Positions 7,161 through 14,022 of a DNA stretch of 22,745 nt are shown here, piece by piece; the stretch's first letter is position 1, and the number at the start of each line of letters is the position of its first letter. Where the stretch lies: positions 1-22,745 of the IMG/VR virus record IMGVR_UViG_3300031658_000145, one strand, 5' to 3'. Source of the DNA: a virus. Below the pieces are notes generated by a model, which was given only the letters and a program-made list of their open reading frames with translations, was not told the DNA's origin and ran no database searches. A program made the translations under genes and the position numbers.

Positions 7161-7168
7161 TATTTATA
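7161..7168 (-). promoter_or_regulatory. Minus-strand T4-type late promoter (TATAAATA)
   Basis: The plus strand reads TATTTATA, so the exact late octamer lies on the minus strand. By T4 spacing the start would be near 7155, directly upstream of the antisense mini-unit ending at 6995. Confidence 0.6.
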
Positions 7169-7229
7169 CAAAAAATGTATTTAAAACGAAACTTTTTTGA
7201 ATTATTTTTCATTTTTATCGTGTTTTGGG

Positions 7230-7257
7230 TTGACATTTCTCGCATATGCTGTATAAT
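7230..7257 (+). promoter_or_regulatory. Sigma70-type early promoter (TTGACA-16-TATAAT)
   Basis: TTGACA at 7230-7235 and TATAAT at 7252-7257. It is almost the same element as at 20878-20905: both read GGTTGACATTTCT, ten variable bases, then TGTATAATAGCT. Expected initiation is about 7264. Confidence 0.85.
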
Positions 7258-7264
7258 AGCTTAT

Positions 7265-7420
7265 ATGAAATATTTAATTAATCTCTTTCTTAATAGCTCA
7301 TTCTATCAGCTTTATTTTCCAACAGGTATGTATTCTATAGTTTCCGTGGGAGTAATGATGGTTATAGAAATAGTTTATATTCTTATTCTTTTGTTGTGTT
7401 GCTTTCTGTTAATACGATGA
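7265..7420 (+). CDS. Small membrane peptide upstream of the metalloprotease
   Basis: The frame extends to 7175 but then would include the promoter, so 7265 is the first usable ATG. It lies right at the expected transcription start, with no leader, and gives 51 residues. The C-terminal 20 residues (MVIEIVYILILLLCCFLLIR) are a clear membrane helix. A better-supported start may be ATG 7358, with GGGAG at 7348-7352 five bases upstream, which would leave only this helix of about 20 residues. The stop overlaps the next ATG as ATGA, so one role may be translational coupling to the protease gene. No family recognised. Confidence 0.5.
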   Translation: MKYLINLFLNSSFYQLYFPTGMYSIVSVGVMMVIEIVYILILLLCCFLLIR

Positions 7421-7884
7421 TTATTATAGAAACAAGAGGTGGCATCAAAGAAGACCGAATTCTTGCTGAAAATGTTATGGATTTTTGTGTTAAGAAATTA
7501 TTATCACGGCATCGAAATTTAAATATTCAATGCATAATCCGAAACACTTTAAAAGAGAATGCATATGGGTTTTGCTATAAAGATGTTGGTTATAAATCAT
7601 ATGTTATTGAAATAGATAATCGATTATCTCGTGATGGAATTATAGAAGGGATTGATGATGGCGTTGATGCATTCATTTCTACCGTTTGTCATGAAATGGT
7701 TCATGTTATGCAAAATGCAACTAAACGTATGGTAAGCACTCATAGCTGGAGATGCAAGGATGGCAAATACAGAAGATTCGCTAAAAAAGAGCCGTGGGAA
7801 ACAGAAGCATATGCCTTGCAAGGTCCATTAGCAAAAGAATTCATTATGAATAATTTTAATCGTCAAGGAATATATGTCAATTAG
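7417..7884 (+). CDS. HExxH zinc metalloprotease-like protein (SprT/gluzincin-like)
   Basis: 155 residues. A canonical zinc-binding motif HEMVHVMQ (His92, Glu93, His96) sits after a hydrophobic helix, and a downstream EPWETEAYAL (Glu125-Leu134) supplies the acidic third ligand, as in gluzincins and phage SprT-like proteins. The N-terminal half forms the usual small alpha/beta part with YVIEIDNRL as edge strand. No signal peptide, so it acts in the cytoplasm. ATG 7417 is chosen over GTG 7396 because it gives an ATGA overlap with the preceding peptide. Base composition looks AT-rich compared with gp41, suggesting accessory cargo. The substrate is unknown. The 3' end is only six bases from the end of the convergent minus operon. 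Confidence 0.82.
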   Translation: MIIIETRGGIKEDRILAENVMDFCVKKLLSRHRNLNIQCIIRNTLKENAYGFCYKDVGYKSYVIEIDNRLSRDGIIEGIDDGVDAFISTVCHEMVHVMQNATKRMVSTHSWRCKDGKYRRFAKKEPWETEAYALQGPLAKEFIMNNFNRQGIYVN

Positions 7885-7890
7885 AAATGT

Positions 7891-8370
7891 TTATTTTGTT
7901 AGAGGATTATCAAGTGCTTCTTGAAGCGACTTTCTCAGACTAGTATCCAGCTTTTCCATCTTGAGGTCTATGCGTTCTTCTGTTTCACGCATTGTATTTC
8001 TAACATCCTTTTCAGACACACGAGAAAGTTTTGACAATTCTCTCATACGAACATCGATACCTCTTTCAAGGTCTTTCATACGACGGCTCGTATCGTCTGT
8101 TATTTTCTCTGTACGAATGATATCGGCTTTGAGCCCCTGTTTAATATCTCTGGTGTAATCGATTGCTTCATCTAACTTGGTAGTCACAAGAGCATTGCCT
8201 GCTTTGATTTCCTGAATGTCGATGTTCTCAACAACTTCTTTCATCGCTCTATAGTCTGAATAAAACTCGAAGCCGCCCCACAGCCCACCACCGAGAGTAG
8301 ATAGAACTGTAAAGAGGACCATGATTTTGCCCCCTTTGAGGTTTATTCCAGCAATTTCTACTTCGGCCAT
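7891..8370 (-). CDS. Membrane-anchored coiled-coil protein
   Basis: 159 residues: about 15 residues, then one TM helix (about 16-36, VLFTVLSTLGGGLWGGF), then a long highly charged heptad-rich coiled coil to the C-terminus (DDTSRRMKDLERGIDVRMRELSKLSRV and beyond). There is no cleavable signal. It is the last gene of the minus operon, with AGGAG six bases before ATG and nine bases after the previous stop. Topology resembles inner-membrane spanin-like or envelope-tethering proteins. I know no function; conserved relatives in marine myoviruses are likely but unchecked. Confidence 0.78.
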   Translation of the reverse strand: MAEVEIAGINLKGGKIMVLFTVLSTLGGGLWGGFEFYSDYRAMKEVVENIDIQEIKAGNALVTTKLDEAIDYTRDIKQGLKADIIRTEKITDDTSRRMKDLERGIDVRMRELSKLSRVSEKDVRNTMRETEERIDLKMEKLDTSLRKSLQEALDNPLTK

Positions 8371-8379
8371 TACGCTCTC

Positions 8380-8787
8380 CTAATTCTCAAACTGCAATGC
8401 TTTCAGTTCACTGAGTTCTTTTTGAAGTTTAAGAATTTCTAATCGTTTCTTTGATAGTTCTAATTGATATAGCGTATCACAGTTAATTCTTGCCTTTGGT
8501 CTTGCGCCTAGCGGTATCACGATTCTAGCATATACGCCTACATCTGGTGACGATTTACCAAAATTTGAACTGAGAGGATTAGTATTCTCTCCCTTTCGTA
8601 CACCAGTGACGCCAAATTCGAAGTTTGTAGCAGAACCTATTGAGTTCTGACAGTCTAGATCGCCTGCACGAAATCTGTCGCTTCCAAACGAGTTAGATGC
8701 GCTCGGAATACTTAAATTCAAACTAGTTGATTGAGCATATGCCGAGGCGCTCATCAACAGTATCATCAAAAAAGCAATATATTTCAT
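8380..8787 (-). CDS. Exported protein with C-terminal coiled coil
   Basis: 135 residues. Signal peptide MKYIAFLMILLMSASAYA with cleavage before QS. The mature part has two cysteines (LDCQNSIG and RINCDTLY) that could form a disulfide, a Gly/Ser-rich beta section (FEFGVTGV, VGVYARIVIPLG, reminiscent of outer-membrane beta strands) and a terminal helix ELSKKRLEILKLQKELSELK that is a coiled coil. The start overlaps the upstream stop as ATGA. Similar sequences occur, as I recall, as hypothetical proteins in marine T4-like phages. Envelope location is well supported; function unknown. Confidence 0.78.
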   Translation of the reverse strand: MKYIAFLMILLMSASAYAQSTSLNLSIPSASNSFGSDRFRAGDLDCQNSIGSATNFEFGVTGVRKGENTNPLSSNFGKSSPDVGVYARIVIPLGARPKARINCDTLYQLELSKKRLEILKLQKELSELKALQFEN

Positions 8788-9155
8788 CGGTTAAATTTAG
8801 AACATATTCGAGATGAGACGAGCGTTCCTTTTCCTTTAATTATCTTCGATTTCGTACATACATAGACAAGCTTGTCTACAGTTTTCTTTTTAAAATATAT
8901 CTTAATAGTCTTTCTTTTTGTGTATGGAAGTTTAAATACCCTTTCAAAAGAAGCAAAGGGTAATTTTTTCCAGTCAGCATCATGGGCGGTTATTTCATAG
9001 TATGATACATCACTTCTTCTATTAAGCATTTTTATCTCGGTGAGATAAACATTGGGCACGCCCGAAGGTTTAACTTTAATATAAGCTGGCGTCATTTCAT
9101 GAGCAGCAGCGCTAAACGATAACAATAGCGCTGCTGCTATAACTACATATTTCAT
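8784..9155 (-). CDS. Exported small beta-sandwich-like protein (pilus-chaperone N-domain-like?)
   Basis: 123 residues. Signal peptide MKYVVIAAALLLSFSAAA, mature start near HEMTPAY. The mature chain is nearly all predicted beta: VYLTEIKMLNRRSDVSYYEI, then FERVFKLPYTKRKTIKIYF. The run of a strand, then an F-x-L-P-x-x-x-x-x-T-I-x-I-x-F strand resembles the N-terminal immunoglobulin domain of fimbrial chaperones, but there is no second domain. Two Cys (VYVCTKS and SRICSK) may pair. Placed between another exported gene and a pilin-like one. The chaperone suggestion is inference; the export signal is clear. Confidence 0.75.
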   Translation of the reverse strand: MKYVVIAAALLLSFSAAAHEMTPAYIKVKPSGVPNVYLTEIKMLNRRSDVSYYEITAHDADWKKLPFASFERVFKLPYTKRKTIKIYFKKKTVDKLVYVCTKSKIIKGKGTLVSSRICSKFNR

Positions 9156-9167
9156 AACATATCTACC

Positions 9168-9686
9168 TTACTTTGCGATGCACTCCGCATTTACGAGTGA
9201 TGTATACGTACCAGCAGGAAACGCTTTACTGACGCCGTAGTCGACCTGTGAAGAAATTTTGAATCGTACTGTACCAGCAATAGTCAAATCATATTCGTGA
9301 GTGTTGTTAAACGTAATTTTATCTGTGTCATAATCTGCCATCAAAGCATCAGATACACTGTGAACCTCTACGTTGCCCGTAAACGTTTGAGTATCAGATA
9401 GCGATGGAGAACTTGAAAATGCGCTAGGAAAGGTAATCTTTCCAAGAAATGCATCAGCAAGCGCTACATCATAACGAATGATTGGTTGTACGCCACCATC
9501 TGCCACAGCAGTAGAAAGCCTACTAGCTAGTGGAGTGCCATAGATACCTTGCGTTTCGGTGAAGATTACGCATTTAGATTCTACTGTACCTGTGATGGGA
9601 GCGTCTTCGTTTGCCAAAGCAGTCGTTGCAAATACTGCTGCAACCGCCGATAACAAAAAATATCTCATTTGAACTTTATTGAGCAT
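9168..9686 (-). CDS. Exported beta-rich protein, pilin/adhesin-like
   Basis: 172 residues. Signal peptide with LLSAVAAVFATTALA, cleaved before NEDAP. The mature chain is Thr/Ser/Val-rich with alternating polar and hydrophobic residues, one Cys near each end (SKCVIF and AECIAK) and the closing phrase FPAGTYTSLVNA, which resembles the last strand of fimbrial subunits and spore-coat-U-like proteins. ATG 9686 has GAGG eight bases upstream; the internal ATG at 9668 has none. The fold assignment is inference. Confidence 0.75.
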   Translation of the reverse strand: MLNKVQMRYFLLSAVAAVFATTALANEDAPITGTVESKCVIFTETQGIYGTPLASRLSTAVADGGVQPIIRYDVALADAFLGKITFPSAFSSSPSLSDTQTFTGNVEVHSVSDALMADYDTDKITFNNTHEYDLTIAGTVRFKISSQVDYGVSKAFPAGTYTSLVNAECIAK

Positions 9687-9699
9687 ATTTTTATCCTCT

Positions 9700-10554
9700 C
9701 TATTTTTCGTATTGTGACCTAATTATCTTATTAAACTTCTGATCTTTAGATAAACTTCTCATTGCTTTTCTATTGTCAGGTAATGTAGCATCTTTTAATT
9801 CAACAGTTTCTTTATAGGTGCCGCCTTGTAGTTCGACAGCATAATATTCTTCAAACTTAGGAACCAAAGCCATTTGTTCAAATAATGCAGCAAGTTGAGC
9901 AGCATTAGTCATTAAGGGGTTGTTTGCTCGTGCTAGTTGTCGCCTTCTGTCTTTATTTTCAAGTGAATTTTCTTCATCGTCTTTGCGCTCATCATCTTCT
10001 TCAATATCAACTGTTTGTGCAAGAGCGTTTTGCACCTCTTCTGAGTCAAAGGGATTTATAATCAGTGGTAATTCCCTATTTTCAACCGGTTGAGGACATA
10101 ATGGATTTGTAAGTGGATTAACACAATTATCAAACGTATAGCTATAACGAACATTAGCATCTACGACTTCACCTTCGCCCGTTGTATTGAGACTGCCTTC
10201 GCCCCAGAGTATTCTCGGTATATTAGCGACAGCTAGATTTTTGACAATCGTCTGACCTTCTACGCCAGACCAATCATCAGTGCTTTCAAAAACATTCTTA
10301 TCACCACCGCCAACTCTTTTGTTCTGAATTGTCACCGAGAAAGCATCTTCACGGATTTTATTTACTGTATAATTGTAACGCACTTGATTTACGATTAGAC
10401 CAGTTTCAGGTGGTAGAACCAGATCCATATCCCATACTGTCACATTATCTGCTGCGTTCCTTGAAGTTGCAGATTTAGTTTCAGAGTATGCTGAGAATGG
10501 TAAGCAAACCAAGAACAATGCCGCCACCAATAAGGGTAATCGTGCTATCATCAT
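9700..10554 (-). CDS. Exported protein of unknown function with acidic linker
   Basis: 284 residues. Signal peptide MMIARLPLLVAALFLVCLPFSAYS. An N-terminal beta-rich domain (about 35-160) contains WDMDLVLPPETGL, a repeated YNYTVNK / YSYTFDN strand motif, and a Cys pair in the DNCVNPLTNPLCP loop. A highly charged linker (EEDDERKDDEENSLENKDRRR) follows, then a helical C-terminal part with PLMTNAAQLAALFEQMALVPKFEEYY. The start lies 74 bases inside the preceding gene, but GGAG eight bases upstream supports it. Family unknown to me. The beta domain plus linker suggest an envelope or surface protein. Confidence 0.75.
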   Translation of the reverse strand: MMIARLPLLVAALFLVCLPFSAYSETKSATSRNAADNVTVWDMDLVLPPETGLIVNQVRYNYTVNKIREDAFSVTIQNKRVGGGDKNVFESTDDWSGVEGQTIVKNLAVANIPRILWGEGSLNTTGEGEVVDANVRYSYTFDNCVNPLTNPLCPQPVENRELPLIINPFDSEEVQNALAQTVDIEEDDERKDDEENSLENKDRRRQLARANNPLMTNAAQLAALFEQMALVPKFEEYYAVELQGGTYKETVELKDATLPDNRKAMRSLSKDQKFNKIIRSQYEK

Positions 10555-11026
10555 CCATTACACTCCTAACTGTATTTTCTTCTTTCGGTGCTTTTTCTTC
10601 ATCATTTTGCCAGCCTGCTTTAGCTTCAGCGCCAATCAAGCCATCATATGGACAAGGTGTTCCGGCGTGCATCATAGCATCAAAAACACGTTTGTCTTGA
10701 CACATCACAGACACTGCTGCAACTTTCATACCCATATCATATAGCGTCTTAGCATTCTTCAGTTTTTCGCAGTTCATATCACGCACAGTCTTACCAGCAG
10801 AGAGACCTAGAATCTGAGTCTGCACTGCTCCCGCTACACCGATTGTACACAAATCAGAGTTAGACGAATTGATAGTAGGAGAGATAGCAGACGGTGGCGG
10901 AGACGTGACCGTAGTCTTAGAGTCGATCTTACTGGTATTATCAGTCGTTATTTTGTCTTCTGTTTGAGCATAAACGCTCGTAGATGCGAAAATCAAAGCG
11001 AACAAAGCAATGATAAATCTATTCAT
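10481..11026 (-). CDS. Exported protein with C-terminal TM, first gene of the late minus operon
   Basis: 181 residues from ATG 11026; the frame opens at 11053, but ATG 11026 has AGGA nine bases upstream and gives a clean signal peptide MNRFIIALFALIFASTSVYA. A Thr/Ser/Pro-rich linker follows, then a Cys-containing helical domain (CTIGVAGAVQTQILGLSAGKTV, NCEKLK, VMCQDKRVFDAMMHAGTPCPYDG; four Cys, probably two disulfides), and a C-terminal TM helix (GGGIVLGLLTILSIL). I recall near-identical central blocks in hypothetical proteins of marine myoviruses. Function unknown; likely anchored in the inner membrane with the domain outside. Its late promoter lies 41 bases upstream. Confidence 0.8.
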   Translation of the reverse strand: MNRFIIALFALIFASTSVYAQTEDKITTDNTSKIDSKTTVTSPPPSAISPTINSSNSDLCTIGVAGAVQTQILGLSAGKTVRDMNCEKLKNAKTLYDMGMKVAAVSVMCQDKRVFDAMMHAGTPCPYDGLIGAEAKAGWQNDEEKAPKEENTVRSVMDDDSTITLIGGGIVLGLLTILSIL

Positions 11027-11066
11027 ATCATCAATCCTAATATAATTTAACATTATGTCATTCGAC

Positions 11067-11074
11067 TATTTATA
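11067..11074 (-). promoter_or_regulatory. Late promoter of the exported-protein operon (TATAAATA)
   Basis: TATTTATA on the plus strand gives an exact late octamer on the minus strand, with a start expected near 11061 and a leader of about 35 bases to ATG 11026. The six minus genes downstream are tightly packed with no internal promoter seen. Confidence 0.8.
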
Positions 11075-11085
11075 TAAAAAAAGTC

Positions 11086-11114
11086 TTTACAAACGATATT
11101 AAATATACTATACT
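11086..11114 (+). promoter_or_regulatory. Divergent sigma70-type promoter (TTTACA-17-TATACT)
   Basis: TTTACA at 11086-11091 and TATACT at 11109-11114, 17-base spacer. It is back to back with the minus late promoter and drives the two small plus genes. Expected start about 11121. Confidence 0.68.
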
Positions 11115-11141
11115 CATAAGAGTGAAATGAAAAGGATTAAC

Positions 11142-11393
11142 ATGGTGAGCGAAGAACAACGCATTATACTAATGAGCGATTTCATCGAACAAAAGTTGCG
11201 TAAAGAACAAGAACTCGATTACTACCTTAAAGAACTTTCAGAGTTAGAGCGTAAAATCGGATACCTTAAACGGGAAGTATCGTTGACCAATACTATCATT
11301 AATATGATAAAACACGAAACGATATATGATATTAAAGAAGAACTGATTGCTAACGAAAATAATATTTTGTTAGGCGAAGATAAGGAATCTTAG
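11142..11393 (+). CDS. Small coiled-coil protein, function unknown
   Basis: 83 residues from ATG 11142, chosen over ATG 11127 because AAAGGA (11131-11136) lies five bases before it, whereas 11127 would have a leader of only a few bases from the promoter at 11086-11114. The chain is almost all helix; EQKLRKEQELDYYLKELSELERKIGYLKREV is a clear coiled coil, followed by a short acidic tail. No family recognised. Promoter type suggests early expression. Confidence 0.72.
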   Translation: MVSEEQRIILMSDFIEQKLRKEQELDYYLKELSELERKIGYLKREVSLTNTIINMIKHETIYDIKEELIANENNILLGEDKES

Positions 11394-11395
11394 AG

Positions 11396-11629
11396 ATGAA
11401 AACATATAGAATCGAACAAGCGAAATACAATCTCAAATGGTATAAAGATGCTGAGATGATGAAGAAATACGATCTAAATTGGGTACAAACTTTCAAAACG
11501 ATGATATGGTCTAAACCAAAAGTCTTTCATACGTTCGTCTATAAGAATGATAAGCTGGTAGCATTGTTCTCTCGTAAGACTTTTCGAGAAGCAGAGTCCG
11601 TGGGCAAAGAGCTATGTTCTTATAAATAA
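11396..11629 (+). CDS. Small hypothetical protein
   Basis: 77 residues, basic and aromatic-rich (KWYKDAEMMKKYDLNWVQTF). The last part VYKNDKLVALFSRKTFREAESVGKEL looks like a beta-hairpin plus helix, as in small phage proteins that display a value and its modifier; no family known. Two bases separate it from the preceding gene, so it is co-transcribed. Its last three codons overlap the TATAAATA late promoter of the next block. Confidence 0.7.
   Translation: MKTYRIEQAKYNLKWYKDAEMMKKYDLNWVQTFKTMIWSKPKVFHTFVYKNDKLVALFSRKTFREAESVGKELCSYK
11621..11628 (+). promoter_or_regulatory. Late promoter of the head-cargo block (TATAAATA)
   Basis: An exact late octamer overlaps the end of the preceding CDS (TAT AAA TAA). 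A start near 11634 gives a leader of about 33 bases to ATG 11667. No terminator is seen before 18862, so it may drive the whole block. Confidence 0.78.
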
Positions 11630-11666
11630 ACGAAACAGAGCGAAATGAGAATTGTAAGGACATGCC

Positions 11667-12782
11667 ATGCTTGGATTAAAACAGTTTATTAATAAGAACA
11701 CGCTCTCTGAAGCATCATTTGGGCCGGCTAATTTTCCTAACGGAGTGGGAGGTGATAAACCCCAATCAGGAGAAAGAACTATTTATCCACCAGTAGCTGG
11801 TGAGGATTATGCATATCCAGAAGGGTTTCCAACATTAAAACAAACAGATTTAGTTGACAAAAATGGGGAAGTAATTAAAACAATTTCTGCAAACACTACT
11901 GTTTGGTTTGTTGCTCCAGCAACTCTTCATAAACTTATAGGAAGATCATGGTTTGCAAAGGTATCATTAAAATCTTATGATAAACCTTTTGATGGGTATA
12001 TCATGATAGCTCATGTTGAAAAACCGGGCGGTAAGAGTCAAAAAAGAGTTGCCGCTGGAACAAAAACTCAAGAAGAATGCGCTGCATACATAAAAGAACT
12101 GTGTTTGAAGGAAGGGATAGAATTTAAATCAGAATTCTCTGTTGCACCTAGTGGTTCAACAAAACCAGATTTGGTTATGACTATTGGTGGAAAAAGAATT
12201 CAATTTGAGATTAAGGGAACTAATGCTAGAAAAAATGAAATCACTTTTTTTGATATTACTGCAAGAAGAAAACAAAACAAAAAGTCGGAAGCGGGTAAGG
12301 TAGAATTGGATAGTACATCTGAGTTATATATTAAGAGTGTTTCAGAACTTACAAATGTGTTTAAAAAAGGAGGTAATGAGTGGAATAAAATTCGTAAAAA
12401 ACGTGGTAATGAAGGTGGTGCATTTCATGCTATAATGGAATATTATAAAAGTCTTGACCCTACTATTGGATATGCTGGAGATAAGGGGGTGGTTAAATCT
12501 GGCAAACTACCATCTGCACTTAAAACTACAAGTAGTGGATTAATGATAAAAATTCATAAAATGATATTATCACATTTTATAAAAGGTGGTGATGACTATG
12601 TTGTAATTCACAATAGGTCAAATGATACTTTTGAATTATATAATGTAAATTCGAAAAATAATATATTAAAAATCAATAAAAAAATTGTTGACGAATTACC
12701 TCTATTTAAAGAATTTAGATTATCAACATATGGTGGTCCATCTGCTGCTGGAACCCGTGTTGGATTTAAGATTAAGTTGTAG
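11667..12782 (+). CDS. PD-(D/E)xK nuclease-like protein with capsid-targeting-like N-terminus
   Basis: 371 residues. The motif KPDLVMTIGGKRIQFEIKG (Pro167-Asp168 then Glu181-Ile-Lys183) has the PD-x(n)-ExK layout of restriction-endonuclease-fold nucleases, with predicted beta strands on both sides. The preceding segment EECAAYIKELCLKEGIEF is the helix usual before this core. The N-terminus MLGLKQFINKNTLSEASFG resembles T4 internal-protein targeting peptides. The C-terminal half, rich in Lys and Asn, contains no motif I know. Base use is visibly more AT-rich than in the following gene (AAA, GGA, ATT codons), a sign of recent acquisition. AAGGA (11656-11660) supports the start. Likely function: DNA cleavage or an anti-host nuclease packaged in the head; this is inference. 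Confidence 0.7.
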   Translation: MLGLKQFINKNTLSEASFGPANFPNGVGGDKPQSGERTIYPPVAGEDYAYPEGFPTLKQTDLVDKNGEVIKTISANTTVWFVAPATLHKLIGRSWFAKVSLKSYDKPFDGYIMIAHVEKPGGKSQKRVAAGTKTQEECAAYIKELCLKEGIEFKSEFSVAPSGSTKPDLVMTIGGKRIQFEIKGTNARKNEITFFDITARRKQNKKSEAGKVELDSTSELYIKSVSELTNVFKKGGNEWNKIRKKRGNEGGAFHAIMEYYKSLDPTIGYAGDKGVVKSGKLPSALKTTSSGLMIKIHKMILSHFIKGGDDYVVIHNRSNDTFELYNVNSKNNILKINKKIVDELPLFKEFRLSTYGGPSAAGTRVGFKIKL

Positions 12783-12792
12783 GGAACGTAAT

Positions 12793-14022
12793 ATGAAAAA
12801 CTTTAACTCCTACCTCATAGAACAAAAGAATACACACATGGAGCATATTGAGGACAACGTTCTCAATGGCGGTGTGGATGGCGCCCGTGAAGCGATTAAT
12901 TTTTTACGCTCACTTCGTGATATGCTCTCAGGCGATGCGAAGACTACAGTTGATGCTACAGTTAAATGGGACGGTTCGCCCGCCATTTTTGCAGGGATTG
13001 ATCCAAATGATGACAAATTTTTCGTTGCTAAAAAAGGTATCTTTAACAAGAACCCAAAGGTATATAAAACAGAAGCTGATGTTGATGCCGATACATCTGG
13101 GGATTTGGCAGATAAACTCAAGACTGCGTTACAAGAGTTTCCGAAACTTGGTATCACAGGCGTCATTCAAGGCGACCTGCTCTTTACTAAAGGTGACACG
13201 AAAGACATTACCTATAATGGTGTCAAGCATATTACTTTTCATCCTAATACCATTGTTTACGCTGTACCAAAAGACACTCCATTGGGTCGCCAAATCGCAC
13301 GAGCCAGCATCGGCGTCGTATGGCATACTACTTACACGGGTGACTCATTTGAAACAATGCAAGCTAGCTTTGCGAAGCAGATTGCATCAAATCTAAAAGA
13401 CACATCTAGTATATTCTCTACTGATGCTGCATATCGTGACGTTTCTGGCAAAGCAATGATGACTGAAAAAGAGACTGCTACGATTACAACAATCCTAGCA
13501 GACGCTGGTAAGATTTTCAATAAGATTGACCGTGCTACACTCAACGGCATCTCAGATAATGATGAACTTCTTATGAGAACAAAAACATTCTTAAACACAA
13601 AAGTTCGTGTCGGTGAGAGAATGGGTAATACAACGAAGTTGACGAAAGACCTCATGCAGTATCTTATGGATTACTTTGGAAAAGAAGAAGGTAAGCGTAA
13701 GACAGAAAAGGGCAAGTCTGGGGTTCGTGGTCGTCAAACATCTGTAATGGAATACTTTACAAAGACTGATAAAAGAAAAATTAAACTCATCTTCGACCTA
13801 ATGGACAAGATTGTTCAAGCCAAAGATATCATCATCAAGAAGATGGACCAAGCAGCTACAATCAACACACTACTCTCTACGAAAGATGGATACAAAGTCA
13901 CAGGTCAAGAAGGCTTCGTTGCTGTAGATAAGTTGAAAGGCACTGCTGTAAAACTAGTTGATAGGCTTCAGTTTAGCCATGCTAACTTTTCTGCTGATGT
14001 ACAAAAGGGTTGGCAAAAATGA
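12793..14022 (+). CDS. KWDG ligase/nucleotidyltransferase-like conserved phage protein (DUF6267-like)
   Basis: 409 residues. The N-terminus MKNFNSYLIEQKNTHMEHIEDN leads to VKWDGSPAIFAG (Lys58-Trp-Asp60-Gly61), which matches motif I (K-x-D-G) of covalent nucleotidyltransferases such as ATP-dependent DNA and RNA ligases. FFVAKKG, GVIQGDLLF and IGVVWHTTY follow in the order and spacing where ligase motifs Ia-IV would be. The C-terminal third is helical and basic and ends in the LQFSHANFSADVQKGWQ phrase that I recall from DUF6267-type proteins of cyanophages. The start has AGGGAA six bases upstream; the open frame back to 12685 lies inside the previous gene. Capsid association is inferred from its N-terminus. 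A ligase activity is plausible but not shown. Confidence 0.78.
   Translation: MKNFNSYLIEQKNTHMEHIEDNVLNGGVDGAREAINFLRSLRDMLSGDAKTTVDATVKWDGSPAIFAGIDPNDDKFFVAKKGIFNKNPKVYKTEADVDADTSGDLADKLKTALQEFPKLGITGVIQGDLLFTKGDTKDITYNGVKHITFHPNTIVYAVPKDTPLGRQIARASIGVVWHTTYTGDSFETMQASFAKQIASNLKDTSSIFSTDAAYRDVSGKAMMTEKETATITTILADAGKIFNKIDRATLNGISDNDELLMRTKTFLNTKVRVGERMGNTTKLTKDLMQYLMDYFGKEEGKRKTEKGKSGVRGRQTSVMEYFTKTDKRKIKLIFDLMDKIVQAKDIIIKKMDQAATINTLLSTKDGYKVTGQEGFVAVDKLKGTAVKLVDRLQFSHANFSADVQKGWQK

Noticed and set aside
7175-7264. Extending the small membrane peptide to ATG 7175
   Set aside because: The extension would contain the -35 and -10 boxes of the strong promoter at 7230-7257, and no Shine-Dalgarno precedes 7175.
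12685-12792. Longer KWDG protein starting at 12685
   Set aside because: The extra part lies entirely in another frame of the preceding gene; ATG 12793 has AGGGAA at good spacing and the conserved N-terminus.
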